The notes under the pieces were generated by a model. That model searched no databases and was not told the origin of the DNA. It saw only the letters and a program-made list of their open reading frames with translations. 64,000 nucleotides of DNA from Betaproteobacteria bacterium (GTDB taxonomy: Bacteria > Pseudomonadota > Gammaproteobacteria > Burkholderiales > Burkholderiaceae_C), in contig JADIZZ010000001.1 in the NCBI GenBank assembly GCA_016704535.1, positions 124,001 through 188,000 of the forward strand, in the 5' to 3' direction. Positions within the stretch are counted from its first letter, which is position 1, and each line of letters begins with the position of its first letter. Shown one piece after another: positions 1 to 7,750 of the stretch. Position numbers and translations under genes: made by a program.

Positions 1-1809
1 GAGGTCGCGCGTGATGCCGAACAGTTGGACCAACTGGCGCGACTCGCCGGTCACGAAGGTGTCGTAGCCCGCGAGCGTGTACACGGCCTGTCGCCGTACG
101 CCGGCGTTGGCAGCCTGCAGCAGACGGCGCATCAGCGCCGCGCCCGCCGCCGGCGTGGTGAGCACGGCGTCGCGCTCGGCGGCTGAGGCATTGCCTGCGG
201 TGGTGTGGAAGTTGACCTCGTACACGTCGAGCGAACGGCCCTGCGCAGTGGTGCCGGCGATGGCACGCTGAAGTGGCCGGACCTCTTCGTGCAGTGCGCG
301 GTCGAGCGCGGCATCCGCGGCTTCACCACGGTCCTGGCGGAAGTGAAAGTACGGCGCCACGGCCACCCCCTCGCTCTGCCGCGACAGCGCGGCCGTGCGA
401 CCGGCAGCCGCGCCGTCCACGAACTGCGTACCGATGACGCGGTGCAGGGGCACGGCAGCGCCCGTGCCTTCGCGCAGGGCCGCGAAGGCCGCGTCCGCCA
501 CCTGGGCAAGAACCTTCGCATCGGCAATGCCGGCGGGACGAAAGATGCTGTTCCAGTGTTCGTTGCCGTGCTCGACCACGATCTCCGCGAAGCGGTGCCG
601 CTGCCAGCCCTGCGCCAGCGCGCGGCCGAACTCGCGTGCCTGCTCGGGCGTGGAAGTCGACGGCAGCACGACCCACGGCCTCGCCCCCACTTCGGCGGCC
701 AGCGCAAGGAACTCGGGCAGCGAGTAAGTGAACTGGACCTCGTTCACACCAGGCCGGTAGCGCACGGGGCGCCGCGCCAGCGGAGCAGCCAGGCGGTTGG
801 CCGGCGTGTCGGCCAACTGACCCTGCCAGTCGCGCAGGTAACCGGGTCGCAGCGCACGCAGCGTGTCGACCACCTCGGCACGGAAACCTCCTGCCTGCGG
901 CTCGGCTGCGACACCCAGTTCGACATCGTCCACGGAGATCGAACCGTCTTCGGCGCGAATGGCCAGCATCAGCGGCCCGGGCGGGCCGTCATCGCGGGCG
1001 TCGAACACGATCTCCACGGCCTGCCAGCCGGCACCGGGGGCCAGCGTCCGGTCCAGCCAAGGTGGGCGACCCTGGCGGCCGAAACTCAGCCGGACATGCG
1101 CGCCGGCTGTCTCGCTGCGCAGCCACAAGGCCAGGCGCCAGCGCCCTTGCACGGGCAGCAGCTTGCCCGCGCGCTCACCGATCGAATCGAGGTGGTGAAA
1201 CAGGGCCGCGGGGCTGCCCGAACTTGCGGCCAGTCGCACGGCGCGTTGGCCGGGACTGCCGGGTCGCGGCTCGGCGGCAGCCTGCACCTGCCCCTGGGTC
1301 CACCACAGCGGGGCCGGCGTGTGGTCCTGCAGACCCTGCACCGACAGCACATCGCCGGGGCGCAGAGCGGCGGGCAGCGGGGCCAGCGTCAGGCGGTCCG
1401 GCGTCTGCGCGCTGGCGCGGCGGTTGTCCAGCACGCGGCCGCGCTGCCCGGCGGCCGGGCCACTGAGCACCTCGAACGTGGCGCCGGCCCAGAAGCCTGC
1501 GGGGCGTGCCGTCCAGCGGCTGTCGTCCTCCACCACCGCGCCGTCGATGCGCGCGACAACGACGAGCGCGCCGTCCCAGGTGCCTTCGAGACCGGGGTTG
1601 CGCAGCACATTGGCCATCAACTGCTCGCCACCCCAGACCGTCCGGGACCCCAGGTTGACGCCGATGCGGGGCAGGTCGCCCAACGGGGCACCCACCGACA
1701 GTTGCACCTCGGGCGCCGCATGGGCGACCAGCGCGAAGGCAGCGAACCCTGCTGCGGCCACGGCGATGAGCGCGGCAGGCGCGACGACCCGCGGCGCCGC
1801 CCATCTCAT
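1..1809 (-). CDS. Secreted clan GH-A-like glycosidase, C-terminus cut by window edge
   Basis: An uninterrupted minus-strand frame runs from an ATG at 1809 to the window edge (603 codons, no stop). The first ~32 residues look like a signal peptide (MRWAAPRVV, a hydrophobic core, then AHA). Residues ~45-70 (GVNLGSRTVWGG...NPGLEG) and a beta-rich stretch to ~330 resemble carbohydrate-binding modules. The C-terminal part looks like a TIM barrel: GNEHWN holds a candidate acid/base Glu at residue 417 and YEVNFH a candidate nucleophile at 531, the NE/E spacing of clan GH-A. The start overlaps the stop of the Wzz-like gene by 4 bp (ATGA), so it belongs to the same exopolysaccharide operon and probably trims or modifies polymer outside the cytoplasm. 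The exact family and substrate are not recognised. Confidence 0.6.
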   Translation of the reverse strand, partial: MRWAAPRVVAPAALIAVAAAGFAAFALVAHAAPEVQLSVGAPLGDLPRIGVNLGSRTVWGGEQLMANVLRNPGLEGTWDGALVVVARIDGAVVEDDSRWTARPAGFWAGATFEVLSGPAAGQRGRVLDNRRASAQTPDRLTLAPLPAALRPGDVLSVQGLQDHTPAPLWWTQGQVQAAAEPRPGSPGQRAVRLAASSGSPAALFHHLDSIGERAGKLLPVQGRWRLALWLRSETAGAHVRLSFGRQGRPPWLDRTLAPGAGWQAVEIVFDARDDGPPGPLMLAIRAEDGSISVDDVELGVAAEPQAGGFRAEVVDTLRALRPGYLRDWQGQLADTPANRLAAPLARRPVRYRPGVNEVQFTYSLPEFLALAAEVGARPWVVLPSTSTPEQAREFGRALAQGWQRHRFAEIVVEHGNEHWNSIFRPAGIADAKVLAQVADAAFAALREGTGAAVPLHRVIGTQFVDGAAAGRTAALSRQSEGVAVAPYFHFRQDRGEAADAALDRALHEEVRPLQRAIAGTTAQGRSLDVYEVNFHTTAGNASAAERDAVLTTPAAGAALMRRLLQAANAGVRRQAVYTLAGYDTFVTGESRQLVQLFGITRDL

Positions 1810-3944
1810 GCCCGGCTCTTGCTGCGACGGACGAACAGCGAGGCCAGTGCCAGCCGCCAGCGCGGGAGGGTGAAAACTGCGCCGAGCGCGCGGCCGCTGA
1901 CGGTCTCGAGCATCAGGTCGTGCAGGTAGCCCCCGCCCCGGAAGGGCTGGATGCGGTTGACCACGAGGCCCACCGCGGCCGGGTCCAGTGTGTGCAGCAG
2001 GCGAGCCGCGCGCTTGACTTCCCCCTGGGTCACGGCACCGGCCTCCACCACCAGCAGCACCTGGCCCACGCTGCGTACCAGCAGTTCAGCGTCGGCACTG
2101 ACCAGCAGTGGCGGCATGTCGACCAGCACGAAATCGGCTTCAACGGCCCAGTGTGCCAGCGCCGGTTGCAGATGGGCCAGGTTCTCGATGGCCACGCGCT
2201 CACCCGTTTGGCGGCCGTCAACGGCGACCCGGGCCGGCAATGTCGGTGTGGCCTCGGCCACCACCTCGTCGGCGCCGGCGTGGCCGCCGAGCAGTTCGGC
2301 CAGGCCAGGCCGGTGGCTGGCGTAGCGCGCATCGCGCGAGTAGCCATTGGCTTCCACCGCCAGCACCTTGTAGCCCAGCGTGCGCAGGCTGCCGGCCAGT
2401 TCGAGCACCAGGCTGGTCGTGCCGGCACCCGGCTTGCAGCCGGTGAAGCCGAACACACGTTGGGAGCGCGCGTCGCGGCTGCGGATCAACGCCGCGGCCA
2501 TGCGCCGCAACTGTTCGTCGCCGAAGACGTGGCTGGCGGTGTCCACGCGCTCCACCTGCCAGCCGGCCGGAGCGATGCCCATCAGCTTCTGCGCGTCGTT
2601 GACCGTGCGCACGCGGCGGTCGAGCAGGTCGCGCAGCACCGGCATGATCAGCCCGGCCGCCGCGGCGGCGAGCAGCACCATCAACAGCAGCCGCTTGCGG
2701 CCCGGCCCGAGGGGCTGCTCGGGTTCCAGTGCGGGAGTCACCAGGCGCAGGAAGCCGAAGGAGGTGCTCTCGATGTCGATGTAGTTGATGCGCTCGCGCA
2801 CCTTGTCCATCTCGGCGCGCGCCTGGTTGATGTCGGCGGTGAGGCTGGTCGCGTCCTGGAACAAGCGCGCGAAGTGCGCCGCCTGGGACTCGATCTGCGC
2901 CAGGTCCTGGTTCAGGCCCTTCTCAACCTCGCGGGCCTGCTCGGCCGTACCCTGCAACCGTGCCTGCAGGTTGCCACGCACGCCGCCTTCGAGCTTGCCG
3001 CTCTGGCCCTTGAGCTCCTGGTCGATCTCGGCGAGCTCACGGTCGGCCGCCACAGCACCGGGGTGGTCGAGCCTGAGGCCGGACTTCTGCACCAGCAGCG
3101 CCGCGCGCCGAACGCTGAGCGCACCTTTCAGGCTGTTCAGACCCGGGTCGTTGAGCACCGCGTCCTGCACCGAGCGCGTGCTGACGTTGGTGTCACCGCG
3201 CGCCTTGAAAGCCGCCAGTGCGGCATCGGCGTCCATGCGCCGCTGGCGTGCATCGGACAGCTTGGCGCGCAGGTCGCCGACCAGGCGGTCGTAGGGGTTG
3301 GGCGTGGCCTCGTTGAAGGTGGTGAGGCTGAGCTCCTGCGCGATTTCGCTGCGTCGCTGACCCTTGGCGGCGATCAGTGCCAGCAATTCCTGCTCGCGCG
3401 CACGGAGGTTCTTCGCGCGCTCATCGGCGCCGTAGATCTGCTCGGCTTTCATGCGTTCAATGAAGGTGGTGGTGACTGCGTTCACCACCTCGGCCAGGCC
3501 CTGGGGCTGATCGCCTTCCAGGGCAATGCGCACGAGGTAGGTGTCGGGCACGCTGGCCACGGTCAGCCGCTCACGCAGGCGCTCAACGGCCCGGCGCTCG
3601 CTTTCGCCGGGACGCTGCCACAACGTGCGCTGCTCGCCCAGACTGGCCAGCGCGTCGCGAAGCACGTCGTAACGGCCCACGCTCCTGCGCTGGTGCTCGA
3701 CGAACTGGCGGTACTGCGTATTCGACTGGAAGTCGAGTTCCTGGTCTTCGCGCAGGTTGCGCATGTAGCGTGGCGCGACCTGTAGGGCAGCTTCGGTCTG
3801 GTACCGTGGCTCGGCCTTCTTCCACGCCACAGGCACCCCTACGGCCAGCACCAGCACGGCCGCGGCCAGCGCGAGCAGCGGGTGCGCCAGCAAACTGGCC
3901 AGCGGCTTGATGCCGCGGCCGGGCAGGTCGGAGTTGGAGTCCAT
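1806..3944 (-). CDS. Polysaccharide co-polymerase (Wzz) with degenerate tyrosine-kinase-like domain
   Basis: A 712-residue inner-membrane protein with the architecture of chain-length regulators fused to a BY-kinase domain. A transmembrane helix lies at ~18-40, a long periplasmic coiled-coil region at ~60-400 and a second helix at ~417-436. The cytoplasmic ATPase-like domain follows from ~470. Its P-loop reads GCKPGAGTTS at 502-511, with Thr where the Walker A lysine is expected, and Walker A' is VEANGY rather than a D-x-D form. Walker B (FVLVDMPP) is intact. No tyrosine cluster closes the C-terminus. It probably still controls polymer length or export through the Wzz part; kinase activity is doubtful. 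It lies between the STAS gene and the glycosidase-like gene in one operon. Confidence 0.85.
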   Translation of the reverse strand: MDSNSDLPGRGIKPLASLLAHPLLALAAAVLVLAVGVPVAWKKAEPRYQTEAALQVAPRYMRNLREDQELDFQSNTQYRQFVEHQRRSVGRYDVLRDALASLGEQRTLWQRPGESERRAVERLRERLTVASVPDTYLVRIALEGDQPQGLAEVVNAVTTTFIERMKAEQIYGADERAKNLRAREQELLALIAAKGQRRSEIAQELSLTTFNEATPNPYDRLVGDLRAKLSDARQRRMDADAALAAFKARGDTNVSTRSVQDAVLNDPGLNSLKGALSVRRAALLVQKSGLRLDHPGAVAADRELAEIDQELKGQSGKLEGGVRGNLQARLQGTAEQAREVEKGLNQDLAQIESQAAHFARLFQDATSLTADINQARAEMDKVRERINYIDIESTSFGFLRLVTPALEPEQPLGPGRKRLLLMVLLAAAAAGLIMPVLRDLLDRRVRTVNDAQKLMGIAPAGWQVERVDTASHVFGDEQLRRMAAALIRSRDARSQRVFGFTGCKPGAGTTSLVLELAGSLRTLGYKVLAVEANGYSRDARYASHRPGLAELLGGHAGADEVVAEATPTLPARVAVDGRQTGERVAIENLAHLQPALAHWAVEADFVLVDMPPLLVSADAELLVRSVGQVLLVVEAGAVTQGEVKRAARLLHTLDPAAVGLVVNRIQPFRGGGYLHDLMLETVSGRALGAVFTLPRWRLALASLFVRRSKSRA

Positions 3945-4020
3945 TCGGGGGAGGTGAGGCGTGCAAGGCAGCGCCAGAGCCTGCGCCAGGGCGCCCGGCC
4001 TGTGCGCGACAGGGGCAGGG

Positions 4021-4359
4021 TCAGTTGAAGGAGGCGACGGCGTCGGCGCGCGTGTCGTGGATGTTGAACACGCGGTGCATGCGCATCAACTCGAACAGCG
4101 CGCGCACGGTGCGCGACATCTCGCACAGGCGGAAGTCGCCGTTGCGGCCGTTGGCCTGGCGCAGGCACGAAATGAGGGCGCCGAGGCCCGAACTGTCGAC
4201 GAACTTCACGCCAGCCATGTCCAGCACCACGCGGGCGCGGTCCTGCATCAGCGACTGTGCGGCGTCGCGGAACTCGCGCACGTTGCTGGCGTCGAGGTTG
4301 TCTTCACGCAGCTCGATGATCAAGACGTCGGCGCCTTCGATTCTTCCGTTCAGTTCCAT
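4021..4359 (-). CDS. STAS-domain anti-sigma factor antagonist-like protein
   Basis: A 112-residue single-domain protein of the SpoIIAA/STAS type. The motif FVDSSGLGAL at ~53-62 carries the serine (residue 56) that is phosphorylated in this family, preceded by a typical beta strand (ARVVLDM). Family members switch partners by serine phosphorylation and bind anti-sigma factors, phosphatases or transporters. No anti-sigma kinase or PP2C phosphatase gene is visible nearby, so the partner is unknown. It sits between the HPt protein and the Wzz-like protein, which suggests it carries the phosphorelay signal to exopolysaccharide production. That role is inference from position. Confidence 0.85.
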   Translation of the reverse strand: MELNGRIEGADVLIIELREDNLDASNVREFRDAAQSLMQDRARVVLDMAGVKFVDSSGLGALISCLRQANGRNGDFRLCEMSRTVRALFELMRMHRVFNIHDTRADAVASFN

Positions 4360-4426
4360 GCTGTCCCCAGGTCGGGCGTGAGCCCCTTAGATGACAGCAT
4401 TGGACACCGGCACAGAGCCGCGAGTG

Positions 4427-4732
4427 TCATGGGACTGTGACGCCCGCGGCCTCGATCTCTCGGCGCACGGCCAGCAGCGTCTCGTCCGTTCCACCTGCCA
4501 TCTCGGCCTGGCGCGCGGCGTCGCCCAGTGCCGTCAGCCCATAACCGCCCGCCGCGCCGGTCAACCGGTGCAGGGCTGCAGCGCGCGACGGGCCGGGGGG
4601 CGTCGACACGATCTCCGCCCAGCGTTGCGGCAGCCCGGCGACGAACTGGCTGCGCAGCCGGGCAAACGCCGCCTGCACCGCAGGACTCTGGTCGGCCGCA
4701 GGGTCGGACGCGTCAGCCGGTGTGGGGGCCAC
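4427..4732 (-). CDS. HPt (histidine phosphotransfer) domain protein
   Basis: A 101-residue, mainly helical protein whose centre reads LHRLTGAAGGYGL, matching the HPt signature H-x-[LI]-[KT]-G-[SA]-[AS]-G. The phospho-accepting histidine would be residue 55. The start is a GTG inside the end of the upstream receiver gene (20-bp overlap), so the two are translationally coupled. It should shuttle phosphate between the hybrid kinase at 5111-6898 and the stand-alone receiver at 4713-5114. Confidence 0.8.
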   Translation of the reverse strand: MAPTPADASDPAADQSPAVQAAFARLRSQFVAGLPQRWAEIVSTPPGPSRAAALHRLTGAAGGYGLTALGDAARQAEMAGGTDETLLAVRREIEAAGVTVP

Positions 4733-5114
4733 GGCCGTGCTCCCAGTAGGGCCGGATGTCCTGCGGCAGCGTCATCGGGTCGAAGGGCTTGACGATCAGC
4801 CCCGTGGCGCCGTGTTCCAGCAGTTGTTCCAGTTCGTCGGGCATGGCCTTGGCGGTCATGAAGACCACCGGCACGCCGCGCATCGAAGGCAACTCGCGCA
4901 GTGCGGCCAGGGTCTCGGGGCCGCTGAGGTCCGGCATCATCACGTCGAGCAGCACGAGGTCGGGCTTGAACTCGGGCGCCTGCTGCAGCGCCGCCCGTCC
5001 ACCCGGGCAGCAGCGCACCTCGTAGCCGCCCACGGTCCCCAGGCTGAACTCCAGGATCATGCGGATGTCGGCGTCGTCCTCGACGCACATCACGCGCCGC
5101 AATGCGTCGCTCAT
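4713..5114 (-). CDS. Single-domain response regulator (CheY-like)
   Basis: A 133-residue receiver without an output domain. VEDDAD near the N-terminus gives the acidic pocket, LVLLDVMMPD places the phospho-acceptor at Asp57, FMTAKA has the conserved Thr and LIVKPFDP the conserved Lys. The ATG at 5114 overlaps the kinase stop by 4 bp. An in-frame upstream extension exists but lies within the kinase gene and shows no conserved motifs. It should act by protein contact or as a phosphate sink in the relay with the neighbouring HPt protein. Confidence 0.9.
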   Translation of the reverse strand: MSDALRRVMCVEDDADIRMILEFSLGTVGGYEVRCCPGGRAALQQAPEFKPDLVLLDVMMPDLSGPETLAALRELPSMRGVPVVFMTAKAMPDELEQLLEHGATGLIVKPFDPMTLPQDIRPYWEHGRGPHTG

Positions 5115-6898
5115 CTGACGCTGCCCTCCCGAGGCGGCGCGGCCAGTGCCCGCCGCACCGCCGCCAGCAACTCGTCGGCGCCGCTGCGCGCCGGGCTCAG
5201 CCAGGGCAGCCCCACGCGGGTGCAGAAGGCCTGGTCGACGGAATCGCCGTACAGCAGCACCGGCCTGCCTGCCGCCAGGCGCTTCAATCCGGCGCAAAAC
5301 GCCTCCGATGAGCCCTGGGCTTGCGGATTGCCGATGACCATCGACGGAGCCTGATGCGCCGCGGCGCCTTCGGCCTGCGCCAACGTGGCCACGCCCTCCA
5401 CGCTGAAGGCGCCGGCCAGCCAGCGGGCCACGCGCGCGCGGGCCTGGAAGTCACTGTCCACGTGCAGCACCGGTGGCCGCGGCGGCACCACGGCGGCGGC
5501 GGGCCTGAAATGCACGCTGAAGGCCGATCCCGCACCTCGCACTTCGTCGGCGCTGATGCGCCCGCCCATGCGCTCGACGAGCATGCGCGTGATGTACAGC
5601 CCCAATCCGGTGCCGCCCTGGGCTCGCCGGTCGGTGCCATCGGCCTGCGAGAACTTCTCGAACATGCGCGCGCGGAACTGCGGTGCGATACCCGCGCCGC
5701 GGTCGTGGACCGTGATGCGCAAGCCTTCGGCACCGCTGTGCGCCGTGACGCGCACCGTCTCGCCCTGCGGCGAGTGCTTGATGGCGTTGGACAGCAGGTT
5801 GGCCATGACCTGCAGGAAGCGGTCGGCGTCGATTTGCACCTCGGCCCCGGTGCCCTCGGGCGGCAGGTCCAGCGCAAGCGCCACGCCGGCGCGCTGCGCG
5901 TAGCCCTGGTTGGCCGCGATGCATTCACGCAGCAGCGGCGCCACCGGTTGCGGCCGAAGGTGCAACGCCATGCGGTCGCCCTCGAGCTTGGTGAGGTCGA
6001 GGATGTCGTCGATGAGACGGCCCAGACGCTCACCGTTGCGCCGGGCCACCTCGGCCAGCGGTAGCGCAGCCGCCGGCAGCGCCCCTGCGGCACCACCAGC
6101 CATCAGGCCCAGCGCGCCCATGACCGACGTCAAGGGCGTGCGCAGTTCATGGCTCACCGTGGCCAGGAACTCGTCCTTCATGCGCTCGATCTGCCGGCGT
6201 TCGGTCAGGTCACGCAGCACCAAGGTGTAGTGCACCTCCCCCACGTCGTGCCACTCGCTCAGGCCGAGTTCGGCCGCGTACTCGGCACCGCCGCTGCGCC
6301 TCACGTGGCACTCACGCCGGGCCAGCAGTGCGGGCAGCTCGATGCCGAACACGTCCACGCACGGTGTGCCGACCGCCACTGCCTGGCCATCCTGTCGGGC
6401 CAGCGCCAGCGCGGCACGGTTCAGTTCCTCGACCCGACCCGTGGCGTCCAGCGTCAGCACCGGATCGAGGATGTTGTCCAGGATGTCGCGCTGGCGTTGC
6501 GCCAGGCTGGCGTGCCGCGCCTGCAAGGCCAGCACGCCGCCATAGTGCCGGAGCTTGGCCTCCAGGAGGGGAGCATTCACGGGACGCGACAGGTAGTCGT
6601 CGGCCCCGCTGCGCAAGGCCTGGATGACGTGCTCGTCGCCCTGCAGCGACGATGTGGCGATCACCGGCAGCCAGCGCTCGCCGGTCAGGTTGCGAAGCAG
6701 CCGCGTGAGCTCGAAGCCGTCCAGCTCGGGCATCAGCAGATCCACCAGCACGAGATCCGGCAGACGTGCGCGCACCTGGTCCAGTGCGGCACGGCCGCTG
6801 TCCGCCCCCGTCGCGTGGTGCCCCAGTTCGGACACCAGGGCACATAGCGAGCGCCGTGACTCTTGGATGTCGTCGACGACGAGGATGTCCAGCGGCAT
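5111..6898 (-). CDS. Hybrid sensor histidine kinase (receiver-PAS-HisKA-HATPase-pseudoreceiver)
   Basis: A 595-residue soluble kinase with no transmembrane segments. An N-terminal receiver has its acceptor at Asp53 (LVLVDLLMPELDG). A linker and PAS-like domain follow at ~135-240. HisKA carries the phospho-histidine H250 in FLATVSHELRTPL, and the HATPase has the N box NLLSNAIKHS and G boxes (DRGAGI, GGTGLGLYI). The last ~110 residues resemble a receiver fold (VLHVDSD), but the acceptor position reads IGNPQ, so this module looks inactive. The ATG at 6898 was chosen because it starts exactly at the receiver; an upstream in-frame extension is low-complexity. It heads the regulatory and exopolysaccharide operon, divergent from the sugar transferase gene. 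Confidence 0.9.
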   Translation of the reverse strand: MPLDILVVDDIQESRRSLCALVSELGHHATGADSGRAALDQVRARLPDLVLVDLLMPELDGFELTRLLRNLTGERWLPVIATSSLQGDEHVIQALRSGADDYLSRPVNAPLLEAKLRHYGGVLALQARHASLAQRQRDILDNILDPVLTLDATGRVEELNRAALALARQDGQAVAVGTPCVDVFGIELPALLARRECHVRRSGGAEYAAELGLSEWHDVGEVHYTLVLRDLTERRQIERMKDEFLATVSHELRTPLTSVMGALGLMAGGAAGALPAAALPLAEVARRNGERLGRLIDDILDLTKLEGDRMALHLRPQPVAPLLRECIAANQGYAQRAGVALALDLPPEGTGAEVQIDADRFLQVMANLLSNAIKHSPQGETVRVTAHSGAEGLRITVHDRGAGIAPQFRARMFEKFSQADGTDRRAQGGTGLGLYITRMLVERMGGRISADEVRGAGSAFSVHFRPAAAVVPPRPPVLHVDSDFQARARVARWLAGAFSVEGVATLAQAEGAAAHQAPSMVIGNPQAQGSSEAFCAGLKRLAAGRPVLLYGDSVDQAFCTRVGLPWLSPARSGADELLAAVRRALAAPPREGSVR

Positions 6899-7041
6899 GC
6901 GGCTGCTGCGGTTGGCGGTGGCGGTTGGAGCCTCATCGTATCCGGCTCGCGACGCAGGGCCCAGCGCGGGTTTGACAAAGCTGCCACAACTCGGCGAGGG
7001 CGGCGGTCTGTAATGCCTCCCGTTACCTGTGAAACACCACC

Positions 7042-7734
7042 ATGCCTGCCACTCCCCGCCTGAACCCTCCTGTCCTGAACCGGCTGCGCGCCCGCCGCGC
7101 GCGCTTCCTTTGGTGGTGCCATCTGCGCGTCCCGCGGGTGGCCAAGCGTGCGCTCGATCTGTTGGTCGTGGTGCCGGCCCTGTTGCTGCTGCTGCCGCTG
7201 TTTGCCGCGGTGGCACTCGCCATCCGCCTGCATGACGGCGGGCCGGCCCTGTTCTGGCAACGGCGCGTGGGGCGTGACGGCGTCGAATTCGCATTCCCCA
7301 AGTTCCGCTCGATGCGCGTGGATGCCGAGGCCGTGCGTCAGCAGCTCCTGCAGGCCAACCAGCACGGCGCGCAAGGCGTGACCTTCAAGATGAGACGCGA
7401 CCCGCGCATCACGCCGATCGGCCGCGTGATCCGTCGCACCAGCATCGACGAACTGCCTCAGTTGTGGTGCGTGCTGCGCGGCACCATGAGCCTGGTCGGC
7501 CCGCGCCCGCCGCTGGTCAGCGAGGTCGCCCGCTACGCGCCCGCGGACCGGCAGCGCCTGCTGGTCACGCCCGGACTGACCTGCATCTGGCAGGTCAACG
7601 GACGGTCCGAAGTGCCCTTTGCGCAACAGGTCGAGATGGACCTGGACTACATCCGCAAGCCGTCGCTGTGGGCGGATGTGCGGCTGCTGTTGAAAACACT
7701 GCCGGCGGTCATCCGCGGCCGTGGCGCGTACTGA
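7042..7734 (+). CDS. Polyprenyl-phosphate sugar phosphotransferase (priming glycosyltransferase)
   Basis: A 230-residue bacterial sugar transferase of the WcaJ/PglC type, which loads the first sugar phosphate onto undecaprenyl phosphate at the inner face of the inner membrane. One hydrophobic segment lies at ~40-60 (LDLLVVVPALLLLLPLF). The usual motifs follow: KFRSMR, the catalytic pair in TSIDELPQLW, LRGTMSLVGPRPP and the TPGLTCIWQV block. It diverges from the kinase operon and is followed after 16 bp by the glycosyltransferase fusion, so it probably starts exopolysaccharide repeat-unit synthesis. The sugar is unknown. Confidence 0.93.
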   Translation: MPATPRLNPPVLNRLRARRARFLWWCHLRVPRVAKRALDLLVVVPALLLLLPLFAAVALAIRLHDGGPALFWQRRVGRDGVEFAFPKFRSMRVDAEAVRQQLLQANQHGAQGVTFKMRRDPRITPIGRVIRRTSIDELPQLWCVLRGTMSLVGPRPPLVSEVARYAPADRQRLLVTPGLTCIWQVNGRSEVPFAQQVEMDLDYIRKPSLWADVRLLLKTLPAVIRGRGAY

Positions 7735-7750
7735 GACCCACGCACAAGCT

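Noticed and set aside
205..1929. Long plus-strand open frame opposite the glycosidase-like gene
   Set aside because: It is antisense to a frame with a signal peptide and glycosidase motifs, and its own product is low-complexity Arg/Gly/His-rich sequence typical of GC-rich shadow frames.
6971..7014. TTGACA at 6972 as a promoter for the priming sugar transferase
   Set aside because: No -10-like hexamer lies 16-18 bp downstream; the next TGTAAT is about 31 bp away, so I did not annotate a promoter.
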